Assembly: GCF_900130055.1 (NCBI RefSeq) | Contig: NZ_FQXU01000003.1 | Location: 337,627 to 401,626, forward strand | DNA from: Clostridium intestinale DSM 6191 | GTDB taxonomy: Bacteria > Bacillota > Clostridia > Clostridiales > Clostridiaceae | Length of the DNA: 64,000 bases | Direction of reading: 5' to 3' | Shown: in pieces, positions 33,021 to 42,303 of the stretch | How the letters are laid out: each line of letters begins with the position of its first letter | Numbering within the stretch: position 1 is the first letter of the stretch | Position numbers and translations under genes: made by a program | Notes under the pieces: model-generated | Database searches by the model: none | What the model was told of the DNA's origin: nothing | What the model saw: only the letters and a program-made list of their open reading frames with translations

Positions 33021-33602
33021 GTGAAAAAGATATTAAGTATTATTGCAACATTGGTATTAAGCTTATCTATATTGGCGGGATGTGGTAAAGCTAATACAGA
33101 TACAACTAAAGACACGAAAACTGAAGATACTAAAAAGGATGAAACTACAGATGTAGTAACAACTCCTTCAATAGTTAATAAGGAAGAAGATTTTGATAAA
33201 GCAATAAGTAAGGATGGAACATGGATTATTGCTATTCTTAATGATTTAACTATTGATCATGATATAGCATTAGAAGGTGATTTTAAAAATGGTAAAAAAG
33301 ATGAACAAGGAAATGAAACATACCAACGTAAACTAGCTCTTTATGCTCAAGATGCTAATAAGAAAGTTACTGCTAGATATACTCTTACAGCACCTAAATT
33401 AGCTATAAATAGTTTAAATGCTAGAATACAGAGCGGTACTTTCAAAGGAGATTTATATGTAGCTTCAAAAAACTTTGAGCTTGTTGATGCAAAAGTAGAC
33501 GGAAATATATATTTTGTAAATGAAGAGGCTCAATCAACTTTTAAAATGGATGAAAAGAGTTCGGTAACAGGAAAAAAAGAACTAAAAATACCTAATAGTT
33601 AG
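33021..33602 (+). CDS. Hypothetical lipoprotein
   Basis: 193 residues from a GTG with AGGAGG. The signal peptide is MKKILSIIATLVLSLSILAGCG with lipobox LAGC (Cys21), then a Thr/Lys/Asp linker (DTTKDTKTEDTKKDETTD), then a beta-rich domain with parallel-helix-like strands (LAINSLNARIQSGTFKGDLYVASKNFELVDAKVDGNIYFV). Anchored outside the membrane. No enzyme motif; the C-terminal repeats look like pectate-lyase-type beta-helix or polymer-binding rungs. Confidence 0.78.
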   Translation: MKKILSIIATLVLSLSILAGCGKANTDTTKDTKTEDTKKDETTDVVTTPSIVNKEEDFDKAISKDGTWIIAILNDLTIDHDIALEGDFKNGKKDEQGNETYQRKLALYAQDANKKVTARYTLTAPKLAINSLNARIQSGTFKGDLYVASKNFELVDAKVDGNIYFVNEEAQSTFKMDEKSSVTGKKELKIPNS

Positions 33603-33607
33603 TTAAT

Positions 33608-33652
33608 ATATCCTAAAATAGAAAAAACACTTCTATTTTAGGATATTTTTTT
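33608..33652 (+). terminator. Strong rho-independent terminator
   Basis: Fifteen-bp stem (TATCCTAAAATAGAA / TTCTATTTTAGGATA), 7-base loop, seven Ts. Confidence 0.88.
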
Positions 33653-33711
33653 GTTATATAGGAAATTATAAAATCATATTAATTTAGATAATAAAATTAT
33701 TGGGTGATGTA

Positions 33712-35238
33712 ATGGTTAAGGAAAGTAAAAAAACGAAGTTTAATTCTAAAGAATCAAGTTTAACAAAATCTATACAACATAACATGAAGTTATTTTCTGA
33801 TATTTTTATGGACGATGGTACATTTAAAGTCAGAACTATTAAAAATAGATTTAATAGAGAATTACAATGTTGTGTTATATATTTTGAGGGGATGATAGAT
33901 AATAGCTTTATTAGTGCAACAGTAATTGAACCTATTATGAATTGTAATTTTTCAGATTTTGATAGTGACAAAAACTTATTTGACTTAATACAAAATGAAA
34001 TAATAATATCTACTTACATTGAAATAACAAATGATATTCAAAAAATTATAGAAGCAATAACACTTGGAGATACCCTTGTATTTTTAGAAGGTTTTTCTGA
34101 TTGCATGGTAATCAATACTAAGGGTTGGAAGATGAGAAATATAACTGAGCCTAGTACTGAAAAAACATTAAGAGGACCAAAGGAAGGCTTTACAGAATCA
34201 CTAATAACAAATATATCTTTAATAAGACGAAAAGTTAGAAATCCTAATTTAAGATTTCAGTTTAGGGAAGCTGGTAGTGAGACAAATACAAGAATATGCA
34301 TATGCTACATAGAAGGATTAGCTCCACAAAAAATTTTAGATGAGTTAAATTCTAGGCTAGATGAAATAGATATAAACGGAGTATTAGATTCTGAGTATAT
34401 TCAAGAAATGATAACAGATAATCCACTATCTCCTTTCGAGACAATTGGAAGCTCTGAGCGTCCAGATGTTATTGTAGGCAAGGTACTCGAAGGAAGAGTT
34501 GCTTTGCTTGTTGACGGAACACCATTTGCATTAACATTGCCATTTCTATTTATGGAGTATTTTCAAGTTAATGAGGATTATTATGCTAATTTTTTCTTCA
34601 CATCTTTTAATAGATTGTTAAGGATATTGAGCTTTTTCTTCTCAGTTAGTGTACCTTCGTTATATGTTGCTCTAGTAAATTATAATCAAGAAATGTTACC
34701 CACTCCTCTACTTTTAGGAATATCCTCTGCTAGAGAAAGTGTACCCTTTCCAACAATAGTAGAAGCCTTAGCTATGTTAATAATATTCGAAATACTTAGA
34801 GAGGCAGGAACAAGAATTCCATCTGATATGGGGCAGGCGGTTAGTATTGTTGGAGCTCTAGTTTTAGGGCAAGCGGCAGTAGAAGCCAGAATTGTTAGTG
34901 CTCCTATAGTAATTGTTGTTGGATTAACAGGTATAGTTGCACTTTTAAATATAAAAATGAAAGGCGTAAACTTATTTTTAAGGTTCATATTTTTATTTTT
35001 AGCGTCTTTTATGGGGTTGTATGGGATTGTATTTGGAATTATTGGTGTTTTGATATACACAATGGGATTAAGCTCTTTTGGAGTTCCATACATGCTAAAG
35101 GTTGGAACTATAAAAATGGAAAATATCAAAGACACTTTTATACGTAGTCCATGGTGGTATCTTAATTTAAACTCTTATAAAGTTTCAGTTAAAACTACAT
35201 TAAAGGGAAAAAAGATAGGTACTAGAGATGAAAAATAA
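33712..35238 (+). CDS. Spore germinant receptor A subunit (GerA family)
   Basis: 508 residues from ATG 33712 with GGGTGAT before; a TTG 12 bases earlier is less likely. N-terminal soluble domain, then membrane helices from about residue 285 (LLRILSFFFSVSVPSLYVALVNY). GerA hallmarks: ERPDVIVGKVLEGRVALLVDGTPFALTLPFLFMEYFQ and FGVPYM. It sits in the spore inner membrane and, with B and C subunits, senses nutrients to start germination. First gene of a four-gene operon whose next gene overlaps by 11 bases. Confidence 0.94.
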   Translation: MVKESKKTKFNSKESSLTKSIQHNMKLFSDIFMDDGTFKVRTIKNRFNRELQCCVIYFEGMIDNSFISATVIEPIMNCNFSDFDSDKNLFDLIQNEIIISTYIEITNDIQKIIEAITLGDTLVFLEGFSDCMVINTKGWKMRNITEPSTEKTLRGPKEGFTESLITNISLIRRKVRNPNLRFQFREAGSETNTRICICYIEGLAPQKILDELNSRLDEIDINGVLDSEYIQEMITDNPLSPFETIGSSERPDVIVGKVLEGRVALLVDGTPFALTLPFLFMEYFQVNEDYYANFFFTSFNRLLRILSFFFSVSVPSLYVALVNYNQEMLPTPLLLGISSARESVPFPTIVEALAMLIIFEILREAGTRIPSDMGQAVSIVGALVLGQAAVEARIVSAPIVIVVGLTGIVALLNIKMKGVNLFLRFIFLFLASFMGLYGIVFGIIGVLIYTMGLSSFGVPYMLKVGTIKMENIKDTFIRSPWWYLNLNSYKVSVKTTLKGKKIGTRDEK

Positions 35239-36373
35239 AAGAAAAATTAAATCTATAGTTATGATTATAATAAGTGCATATCTTTTTACTGGTTGTTGGA
35301 ATTATAGGGAAATTAACAATCTCTCAGTGGTAGCAGGTATAGCAATAGATAGAAATGAACTTGATGGTAAATATGAGGTTACGATTGAGATAGTTAATAT
35401 AAAAAAAGGAAAGGATATATCTAATAATTCAGAATATGTAACTCTTTGTGGAGATAGTTTGTTTGATATTATTCGGAATATGATTTCAGTTTCAAGTAGA
35501 AGGCTTTATTTTTCACATGCTAAGATTGTAATTATAAGTAAGGAATTAGCTAAAGACGGCTTAAGCAAAGCTATTGACTGGTACATTAGGGATGCAGAAA
35601 CTAGAACTGATATATATTTATTAATATCAAAAGAAAAAACTGCTAAAGAAGTACTTATGACTAAAAGAAATGAAAATATGATAGTTTCTTTTGATTTAGC
35701 TAAAGTAATACAAAATGAAAAAAATGTTTCAACTGCTCCTAAAGTTGATTTATGGGATTTTCTAGATATCTTGAAACAAAAAGAGGCAAATACATCACTT
35801 CCATTGATATTTATAGATAAAAGTGGAGAAAAAGAAGTTCCTAGAATTGAAGGTATGGCTGTAATTAAAGATGATAAACTTGTAGGTATGATAGACGGAG
35901 ATATAGCTAAATATATACTTTTTACTACTGATGAAATAAAAACAGGGATACTAGTACTGGGAAGGAAATCTTCAGAACCTATTTCTTTTGAGATTTTTAA
36001 AAATCGTACAAAAGTAAAATATAAATTTGATGAAGATAAAATGAAAGTTCAAGTTTTTACAGATACGATAGTATCAATTGCAGAGTATCAAACTCAGCAG
36101 CCTTTCAATACCAGCGAAGAAAAAGAAGTAATCGAGAAGCAATTAGCTAATATGCTTGAAGAAAGTATTTACAATTCCATAAATATGATACAAAAAGAAT
36201 ATAAATCAGATATTTTTGGATTTGGAATAACATTACATAAAAATTATCCTAAGCTCTGGAAAGAATTGTCAGATAATTGGGAATATAACTTCGAAAATTT
36301 AGAAGTTGAGGTAATATCAAAAGTACAAATAAAAAATAGTGCAACTACTTCAAAACCTATAATGGGAGATTAA
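35228..36373 (+). CDS. Spore germinant receptor C subunit (Ger(x)C lipoprotein)
   Basis: 381 residues. Signal and lipobox: KSIVMIIISAYLFTGCWNYREINN (Cys about 23). The C-subunit signature CWNYREINNLSVVAGIAID is clear, with YFSHAKIVIISKELAKDG and RTDIYLLIS further on. It is a lipoprotein on the outer face of the spore inner membrane and is needed for A/B function. It overlaps the A gene by 11 bases and precedes the small D-like gene. Confidence 0.93.
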   Translation: MKNKRKIKSIVMIIISAYLFTGCWNYREINNLSVVAGIAIDRNELDGKYEVTIEIVNIKKGKDISNNSEYVTLCGDSLFDIIRNMISVSSRRLYFSHAKIVIISKELAKDGLSKAIDWYIRDAETRTDIYLLISKEKTAKEVLMTKRNENMIVSFDLAKVIQNEKNVSTAPKVDLWDFLDILKQKEANTSLPLIFIDKSGEKEVPRIEGMAVIKDDKLVGMIDGDIAKYILFTTDEIKTGILVLGRKSSEPISFEIFKNRTKVKYKFDEDKMKVQVFTDTIVSIAEYQTQQPFNTSEEKEVIEKQLANMLEESIYNSINMIQKEYKSDIFGFGITLHKNYPKLWKELSDNWEYNFENLEVEVISKVQIKNSATTSKPIMGD

Positions 36374-36375
36374 AC

Positions 36376-36588
36376 ATGGTAGTAATTGTAATTACAATAT
36401 ACATAATTATAGTATTTATAGATCAAGTTACTCTATTTAAAAGTGGAGAAAAAAGAGATTTTTATGTAAGTGCAGTAATGTGTTTGATTTCATTCATTAT
36501 AGCAATTTTATTAGCATTAAAAATCTCTATATACAGTCCAGCAAAACTAATTGAAAGTTTAATAAAAAATTTTTTAGGAAAACTATAG
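36376..36588 (+). CDS. Small germinant receptor D-like subunit
   Basis: 70 residues with two membrane helices (VVIVITIYIIIVFIDQVTLF and FYVSAVMCLISFIIAILLALKISIY). Small two-TM proteins of this size occur in ger operons of bacilli and clostridia as D subunits, where they modulate receptor activity. Placed two bases after the C gene and 19 bases before the B gene. Assigned from topology and operon position. Confidence 0.68.
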   Translation: MVVIVITIYIIIVFIDQVTLFKSGEKRDFYVSAVMCLISFIIAILLALKISIYSPAKLIESLIKNFLGKL

Positions 36589-36607
36589 ATAAAGGAATGA
36601 GTTTTTA

Positions 36608-37702
36608 ATGAGAAAAGAGACAATATCATTTGTTGAAGGTTTTAGTATGCTAACTTTATTTATAATGGGAAGTACGTTAATTTTAGGAGCAGCTCCTGAA
36701 GCAAAAAGAGATAAGTGGATTGCTATAATTATAGCTACTTTAGTGTCCATAATTATAGTTTCTGCCTACTCTAAAATAGCAACTACATTCCCAGGGAAAA
36801 CTATATTTGATATTTTTGAATTGCTGTTTGGAAAAATATTTGGGAAAATACTAACAATTCTTTACATTTGGTACTTTCTTCATCTTGGGTCGTTAGTTAT
36901 GCGTAATTTTGGAGAATTTATGAACGTTTTGGCAATGCCAGAAACGCCTATTTTCATTTCAATTATATGTATAGGAGTTTTATGTATATGGGTAGTAAAG
37001 TCAGGAATAGAAGTGCTTGCAAGAACTTCAAAAGTGTTATTTATAACTTGTATAGCTGTAATAATTATAATACAATTTTGTACTATACCAATTTTAGATA
37101 TTAGCAATATTAAACCTATTGTAGAGAATGGATGGGTCCCTATAATAGATGGAGCATTTTCTACAATATCATTTCCATATGCTGAAAGTATAGTTTTTAT
37201 GGGGGCTTTATATTGTATAGAAAAAAAGAATTTAGTCTATAAGGTATACATAAGTAGTGTTATTATAGCAGGGATATTCATATTAGTAATCGCCCTTAGA
37301 AATTTATTTGTTTTAGGGGAAAGTGTGGTAGAGGGTTTATATTTCCCTGCGTATCTAGCTGTTAGTAAAATTAATATTGGAGATTTTATTCAAAGAGTTG
37401 AAGGTTCGGTATCCATAGTTTTTGCAGCAGGTGTTTTTGTAAAGATAAGTTTATGTCTTTTAGCTGCTAGTAATGGTATTGCTAAGCTTTTTAACCTAAA
37501 AGACTATAGATCGGTTGTAATACAGACAGGATTAATCATGAGTTATTTAGCTTATTTTGTTTATGATAGCATAATGGAAATGAGCTATTGGGCAACAAAA
37601 ATATATAAATATTATGCCTTCCCGTTTCAAATAATAATTCCATTAATAATGTTAATAGTAATAGAAATAAAAGTTAAGAGAAATAAACTTAAAACCAAAT
37701 AA
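36608..37702 (+). CDS. Spore germinant receptor B subunit (permease-like)
   Basis: 364 residues, about ten membrane helices, starting MRKETISFVEGFSMLTLFIMGSTLILGAAPEAKRDKWIAIIIAT, the GerB/spore-germination-permease signature (amino acid permease-like). B subunits bind the germinant, often an amino acid. The short loop GAFSTISFPYAESIVFMGAL fits the family. Last gene of the operon, converging with a minus-strand gene 24 bases away. Confidence 0.93.
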   Translation: MRKETISFVEGFSMLTLFIMGSTLILGAAPEAKRDKWIAIIIATLVSIIIVSAYSKIATTFPGKTIFDIFELLFGKIFGKILTILYIWYFLHLGSLVMRNFGEFMNVLAMPETPIFISIICIGVLCIWVVKSGIEVLARTSKVLFITCIAVIIIIQFCTIPILDISNIKPIVENGWVPIIDGAFSTISFPYAESIVFMGALYCIEKKNLVYKVYISSVIIAGIFILVIALRNLFVLGESVVEGLYFPAYLAVSKINIGDFIQRVEGSVSIVFAAGVFVKISLCLLAASNGIAKLFNLKDYRSVVIQTGLIMSYLAYFVYDSIMEMSYWATKIYKYYAFPFQIIIPLIMLIVIEIKVKRNKLKTK

Positions 37703-37726
37703 GTCTATTTCTCTACGTAAACTATC

Positions 37727-38200
37727 CTATTTAGATAAATATAAATCTTTTATAAAAAAAGTAGTATTTTCAGGGTTTTTGGTAAACGGTATTGAATCTA
37801 ATTTATAGAAAGTATCTACTAATGAATAATAATATTTTAGTTTATCTATAAAGTTATTTTCTTCAATATCATCTGGCATTATATCTAAAAGTATATGAAT
37901 TGACAGCATTAAGATTGTTCTAATCTTAAGATTGCTTTGAATAGTTTCAAAATCTAAAGATTTATTATTAATTAAAGGTTTTACAACTGCAGACAGTTGA
38001 GGTGAGCTTAAAGTTAATTCTCCAAGTCCATGTAGCTTGCTTAAAGTATAAGGGGTTTGCTCTATTACAGGTAAATCTATTAATAATGGAATGTAATTAT
38101 CTAATAATTTGCTGTAATTTTTAATTACTTTATTTATTTTATTTTTATTGTAATCTGTTTTTTTCTTACCTAGCTTCTTTCTTTTTTTACTTACAGGCAT
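37727..38200 (-). CDS. Hypothetical protein with basic N-terminus
   Basis: 157 residues. The first 30 are very basic (MPVSKKRKKLGKKKTDYNKNKINKV), the rest helical (LSIHILLDIMPDDIEENNFIDKLKYYYSLVDTFY). No family recognised. The N-terminus could bind nucleic acid. Converges with the ger operon with only 24 bases between stops. GAGGAGTAA lies before the ATG. Confidence 0.6.
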   Translation of the reverse strand: MPVSKKRKKLGKKKTDYNKNKINKVIKNYSKLLDNYIPLLIDLPVIEQTPYTLSKLHGLGELTLSSPQLSAVVKPLINNKSLDFETIQSNLKIRTILMLSIHILLDIMPDDIEENNFIDKLKYYYSLVDTFYKLDSIPFTKNPENTTFFIKDLYLSK

Positions 38201-38285
38201 TTTATTACTCCTCTTTATAAAAATTATATCGATAGTAATTATAAATATGAATAAAGAGAAGAAACTGTGAATTAGAAATATAAAA

Positions 38286-38313
38286 AAATCGTAAGAATTG
38301 AATCTTACGATTT
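38286..38313 (-). terminator. Terminator of the nitroreductase gene
   Basis: AAATCGTAAG / CTTACGATTT 10-bp stem with an 8-base loop, then TTTTTTATA on the minus strand. Confidence 0.78.
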
Positions 38314-38323
38314 AAATTTTGTA

Positions 38324-38923
38324 TTATTTAAAAATTTTAACTCTATCTTTTAGTGGTTTGTATTCTTTTTCACCAGGTTCTGTTGTTGGGTTTCCAAAAG
38401 GCATTTGAGCGATTAGTTTCCAACTATTTGGTACACTCCATTTTGACTTAACATCTTGTTCTATAAGTTCATTATAGTGTTGTAGGGATGCTCCTAAACC
38501 CTCAGCTTCTAAAGCAGACCATATAGCAAATTGATGCATACCGCTTGTTTGTTGAGACCATACAGGGAAGTTATCCTTATATAGAGCAAATTGTTGTTGC
38601 AGAGATTCAACAATGCTGTTATCTTCAAAGAATAAAAGTGTTCCATATCCAGCTTTAAAAGAGTTGATTTTATCTTCAGTGGAGCTAAACTGATCTGCAG
38701 GAACTACTTTTCTTAAAGATTCCATTGTTAAATTCCATAAATCATCATGAGCATTATCTAAAAGTACTAATACTCTAGTAGTTTGAGAATTAAATGCCGA
38801 TGGAACATATTTTACGGCATGTTCTACAATTTCTTGTATTTTATCATGAGATACTACAACCTCTTTACCTATTCCATAATAAGATCTTCTTCCTTTAACT
38901 ACATCATAAAAATTCTTTTCCAT
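38324..38923 (-). CDS. Nitroreductase family protein
   Basis: 199 residues. FYDVVKGRRSYYGIGKE and VKYVPSAFNSQTTRVLVLL match the FMN-binding start of the HBN1/YdgI-type nitroreductases; HQFAIWSALEAEGLGASLQHYN and IAQMPFGNPTTEPGEKEYKPLKDRV are the conserved C-terminal blocks. An NAD(P)H-dependent FMN enzyme acting on nitro compounds or quinones. It lies 46 bases after a pirin gene and near an HxlR regulator, a common redox-stress grouping. AATTGGAGG-type site upstream. Confidence 0.93.
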   Translation of the reverse strand: MEKNFYDVVKGRRSYYGIGKEVVVSHDKIQEIVEHAVKYVPSAFNSQTTRVLVLLDNAHDDLWNLTMESLRKVVPADQFSSTEDKINSFKAGYGTLLFFEDNSIVESLQQQFALYKDNFPVWSQQTSGMHQFAIWSALEAEGLGASLQHYNELIEQDVKSKWSVPNSWKLIAQMPFGNPTTEPGEKEYKPLKDRVKIFK

Positions 38924-38969
38924 TTTAAATTACCTCCAATATAATATAAATTATTATTATTTTCTAATT

Positions 38970-39671
38970 TTATTCGTCTTTCTTCATCTCAAGAACTAAA
39001 ATATGAGAAGTGTTTTTTGCTTTGATATATATATTTTCTTCAACTACTTCAGCCGCATCTCTTTCATTTAGAAGTAATTCATTTATACTAGAACTACCCT
39101 CAACTTGAAGTATATATGCTTGCCTTCCTTTATTTACAGGAAAATCAATTTCTTCATTTTTATCTAATTCTATAGAATAAATATTGAAATCTTGATTGAT
39201 TTTTATAGGTGCATTTCCAGACTTACTAGATACCATGTGAAGCCATTTATTTTTTCTTTCCTCCCAAGTGAATCTGTAATCGCCATAATTGGGTTTATAT
39301 CCTGTGTTATCAGGTAATATCCATACTTGAAGAAATCTTAATGTATCATCGCCTAGATTATATTCACTATGATATACTCCAGTACCAGCACTCATATGCT
39401 GAACCTGCCCACGAGTTAAAGTATTTTCATTTCCCATACTATCGCCATGAGTAAGAGCTCCTTTTACCACATAAGATACTATTTCCATATCTTTATGAGG
39501 ATGTGTTGGAAATCCTGTATTAGTTTTTACAAGATCGTCATTCAATACTCTCAAAGAACCAAAATTCATGTTCTTAGGATTATAATATTCTGCAAAAGAG
39601 AAGTGGAAAATACTTTGAAGCCAACCAAGATTACTTCTACCCATATTTTTATTTTCAATTTTTTTTATCAT
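38970..39671 (-). CDS. Pirin family protein
   Basis: 233 residues, bicupin. FGSLRVLNDDLVKTNTGFPTHPHKDMEIVSYVVKGALTHGDSMGNENTLTRGQVQHMSAGTGVYHSEYN carries the pirin metal-binding His residues (HPHKDME ... H ... E). The C-terminal cupin is weaker, as in quercetinase-type pirins. Probably a flavonol or thiol-redox enzyme. Upstream neighbour in the same direction is an HxlR repressor, downstream a nitroreductase; a joint stress response is likely. Confidence 0.92.
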   Translation of the reverse strand: MIKKIENKNMGRSNLGWLQSIFHFSFAEYYNPKNMNFGSLRVLNDDLVKTNTGFPTHPHKDMEIVSYVVKGALTHGDSMGNENTLTRGQVQHMSAGTGVYHSEYNLGDDTLRFLQVWILPDNTGYKPNYGDYRFTWEERKNKWLHMVSSKSGNAPIKINQDFNIYSIELDKNEEIDFPVNKGRQAYILQVEGSSSINELLLNERDAAEVVEENIYIKAKNTSHILVLEMKKDE

Positions 39672-39846
39672 GAAAATCTCTCCTTAGTTTAAACATTTAA
39701 TTATAAAATAATACTCAAATATCTATAAATAAACAATTAATCACTAACTTTATTATAAGTATTTAGTTACTATAAGTAAGTATCTTTATATTTATTATCC
39801 CATAAGGTTAATTATTAGTCAATAGTAATTCTCAAAAATAAAAAAA

Positions 39847-39881
39847 TAAAAGATATTCTTTAATTTTAAGAATATCTTTTA
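39847..39881 (-). terminator. Terminator of the HxlR gene
   Basis: Fourteen-bp stem TAAAAGATATTCTT / AAGAATATCTTTTA with a 7-base loop and a T-rich tail on the minus strand. Confidence 0.78.
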
Positions 39882-39907
39882 TCTTATATTTACATCATTA
39901 AAAAAAC

Positions 39908-40216
39908 TTAGTTCCATTTTTCTGCCCATTTTTGAATTTCATCCATAGTAGCTTCTAATTCTTTACCTTTTTCTGATAGTTCGTATTCTATACGAACAGG
40001 AATTTCAGGATAAACTTTTCTGGTAATTATTCCTTCCTTTTCTAACTCCTTAAAACGTTCTGTAAGCATTCTAGCACTCATATTAGGAATTGCATCTGCA
40101 ATATCAGAAAATCTTTTTTGACCACTCATTAAGGTTCGAATAATTAACCCAGTCCATCTTTTCCCCAATAATTCAAAAGCATTTTCAAATTTGGGACACA
40201 TATGGTATTTTTCCAT
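39908..40216 (-). CDS. HxlR family transcriptional regulator
   Basis: 102 residues. MCPKFENAFELLGKRWTGLIIRTLMSGQKRFSDIADAIPNMSARMLTERFKELEKEGIITRKVYPEIPVRIEYELSEKGKEL is the full MarR-like winged helix of HxlR, with Cys8 at the usual redox-sensing position. Members sense electrophiles or oxidants and control nearby reductases; the pirin and nitroreductase genes downstream are likely targets, though a terminator separates them. Confidence 0.94.
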   Translation of the reverse strand: MEKYHMCPKFENAFELLGKRWTGLIIRTLMSGQKRFSDIADAIPNMSARMLTERFKELEKEGIITRKVYPEIPVRIEYELSEKGKELEATMDEIQKWAEKWN

Positions 40217-40376
40217 ATTAAATCACCACCTAGTTTCAGTATAGCATATTAACTGTATAAAAGTAAGTGTCTTATTATATTATAGTAATATGCAAAATTT
40301 AATCAATTTACCAAATAATATTATAATATACTGATCCCAGAAGATTAAATGACTTTAATGAAAGATAGATAAAATT

Positions 40377-40532
40377 TTATTTGCAACAGATATTACCTTC
40401 AGACTTTAGGGTAATTAACTCTTGTTTTTTTTCTTCGATTTCATAATGAATTTTTAATCTATCATTAGAATTATATAAACTTTTTTTTAATTCTTCTATT
40501 TCATTTTCTAATACTTTCTCTATATTACTCAT
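40377..40532 (-). CDS. Small coiled-coil protein with terminal CC pair
   Basis: 51 residues: MSNIEKVLENEIEELKKSLY... IHYEIEEKKQELITLKSEGNICCK, preceded by AAAAGGAG. The helical hairpin pattern recalls Spo0E-like phosphatases, but the S-x-x-L-D signature is replaced (KKQELI), so it could be a diverged or inactive relative, or unrelated. Confidence 0.52.
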   Translation of the reverse strand: MSNIEKVLENEIEELKKSLYNSNDRLKIHYEIEEKKQELITLKSEGNICCK

Positions 40533-40592
40533 AATAAATCTCCTTTTCATATTATTTCATAATCATCCCCATAATATGAATTATTTATACAC

Positions 40593-40663
40593 CTTATTGC
40601 TGTAGAAGCTCGCAGAGCTTCATTAGATTCATTGGTCTTATTGCTGTAGAAGCACGCAGAGCT
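40593..40663. repeat. Two-copy 27-bp direct repeat with hairpin core
   Basis: CTTATTGCTGTAGAAGC followed by TCGCAGAGCT occurs at 40593-40619 and, with one change, at 40637-40663, a 44-bp period. The first copy contains GAAGCTC-GCA-GAGCTTC, a perfect 7-bp hairpin; the second has lost one pair. It lies in a 266-bp intergenic stretch without genes. Confidence 0.68.
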
Positions 40664-40756
40664 AAAAACAATCTGCTTGTTGATTTATTTATTAATACTA
40701 GTATATGAATTTTTTACTTTCTTGTTAACAATTAGGATTTATGTAAAGTAAATTTA

Positions 40757-40790
40757 TAATAACCTCATAGTTTAAAACTATGAGGTTACT
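40757..40790 (-). terminator. Terminator of the aldo/keto reductase gene
   Basis: Fourteen-bp stem TAACCTCATAGTTT / AAACTATGAGGTTA with a 1-base apex, so the usable stem is shorter; followed by TTATAAATTT. Confidence 0.6.
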
Positions 40791-40798
40791 ATAATTTA

Positions 40799-41722
40799 TT
40801 AAGGTAACTTATTTCCAGCAGCTAAATAGATCTTATACCACTCTTCTCTTGTTAATTCTATTCTGGATGCCTTACATATATCTTTTATTCTTGATGAATT
40901 CATACTACCTACAACAGTTTGTATTTTAGCTGGATGTCTTAGAATCCAAGCAGTAGCAATAGCCGTATTGGTTACTCCTTTTTTCTCAGCTAATTCATCA
41001 ATAGCATCATTTAGTTCAGGAAATTTTTCATTTCCTAAAAAGACACCTTCAAAAAATCCGTATTGATAAGGGGACCAGGCTTGGATTGTTATATCTTTAA
41101 GCCTACAATATTCTAATATACTTCCATCTCTGTCTATAGAATTATTTACTTTCATATTAACGTTTATTCCGGAATCAATCATTCCAGTATGCATTATGCT
41201 GAATTGAAGTTGGTTGATTATTATAGAATTGTCACCTAAATATTTGTTAAGTAATTCTATTTGCATTGGATTTTGATTACTCACACCAAAGTGTTTAACC
41301 TTACCACTCTCTTTTAATTTTGAAAAAGCTTCAGCAACCTCTTCAGGTTCCATTAAAGTATCTGGACGATGTAAAAGCAAAGTATCTACATAATCGGTTT
41401 TAAGTCTTTTAAGACTTCCATCTACAGAATTTAATATATGTTCTTTAGAAAAATCAAACATTTTTCCTGGAACAATACCACATTTCGTTTGAAGTATTAT
41501 TTTTTCTCTCAAATCAGAGGTTAAATTAATAGCCTCCGAAAAAATTTCTTCTGATTTCCCACCTGCATATATATCCGCATGATCAAAAAAGTTTATTCCT
41601 TCTTCAAGTGAGGTTTTAATTACTTTCTCTGCTTCATCTTTATTAAGTGCACCCATTCTCATGCATCCAAGAGCAATCTCTGAGCCTTGAACTTTTCCAT
41701 TACCAATATTAATATTTTTCAT
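40799..41722 (-). CDS. Aldo/keto reductase
   Basis: 307 residues. EKVIKTSLEEGINFFDHADIYAGGKSEEIFSEAI carries catalytic D and Y (DHADIY), KCGIV the lysine and LLHRPDTLMEPEEVAEAF the histidine; PYQYGFFEG and AIATAWILRHPAKIQTVVGS are typical of the YdhF/AKR11-like group. NADPH-dependent carbonyl reductase of unspecified substrate. Good GGAGGG site before the ATG; monocistronic. Confidence 0.95.
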   Translation of the reverse strand: MKNINIGNGKVQGSEIALGCMRMGALNKDEAEKVIKTSLEEGINFFDHADIYAGGKSEEIFSEAINLTSDLREKIILQTKCGIVPGKMFDFSKEHILNSVDGSLKRLKTDYVDTLLLHRPDTLMEPEEVAEAFSKLKESGKVKHFGVSNQNPMQIELLNKYLGDNSIIINQLQFSIMHTGMIDSGINVNMKVNNSIDRDGSILEYCRLKDITIQAWSPYQYGFFEGVFLGNEKFPELNDAIDELAEKKGVTNTAIATAWILRHPAKIQTVVGSMNSSRIKDICKASRIELTREEWYKIYLAAGNKLP

Positions 41723-41874
41723 TATTTTACCCTCCTTGTTATTTTATTTCATCTTTACTATTTTACCAATATATTCAGATGGATGTAAAGGATTTTAATG
41801 CTTAATATATAAGCAAATAAAAACAACCAATAAATTTTATCAGTTGTTTTTAATAAACACTAGATTTAAGCAAA

Positions 41875-42303
41875 TTATTTTGATAAAAAGTTATTAATTA
41901 TATTAGCTGGGAATTGATTTTTATTAAATAGTATAATGGCTGATAAAATGGCCTGGATTAATCCTAGTGTAAAAAATAGAACATGTAAGAAAACAATATC
42001 TCCAAGCATAATGCACTGTACAATAATCCAAATAACTAAAGCCCAGCTAAAAGTACTGCTTATATATCCTTGATAATTAGACTTTAAAGAAAGAGTTAAT
42101 GCACTTAAAAGATTTCCAAGACCAATAACTGTAAATAAGATTATGCCAGGTATCAAAAAGTTAGAAAAAGGAGAGTTTTTAAGAATTGAAGTTGGTACTC
42201 CAACGGGATTATTAGGATTGGTAATAGCAGCTAGTCCACCAAACATAGCGCCAATTCCAATGATTAAATGTAATATAAATAGAATTCTATAAAGTAGCTT
42301 CAT
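41875..42303 (-). CDS. Four-TM hypothetical membrane protein
   Basis: 142 residues with four hydrophobic segments (ILFILHLIIGIGAMFGGLAAI, LIPGIILFTVIGLGNLLSALTL, FSWALVIWIIVQCIMLG, FLHVLFFTLGLIQAILSAIIL). The pattern matches small conserved integral membrane proteins of unknown role. TAGGAGGAA precedes the ATG. Single gene. Confidence 0.72.
   Translation of the reverse strand: MKLLYRILFILHLIIGIGAMFGGLAAITNPNNPVGVPTSILKNSPFSNFLIPGIILFTVIGLGNLLSALTLSLKSNYQGYISSTFSWALVIWIIVQCIMLGDIVFLHVLFFTLGLIQAILSAIILFNKNQFPANIINNFLSK

Noticed and set aside
40377-40532. Second Spo0E-like phosphatase
   Set aside because: The S-x-x-L-D signature is absent; retained only as a small coiled-coil protein.
40593-40663. 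CRISPR array
   Set aside because: Only two repeat copies, a 17-base gap, an imperfect second unit and no cas genes.
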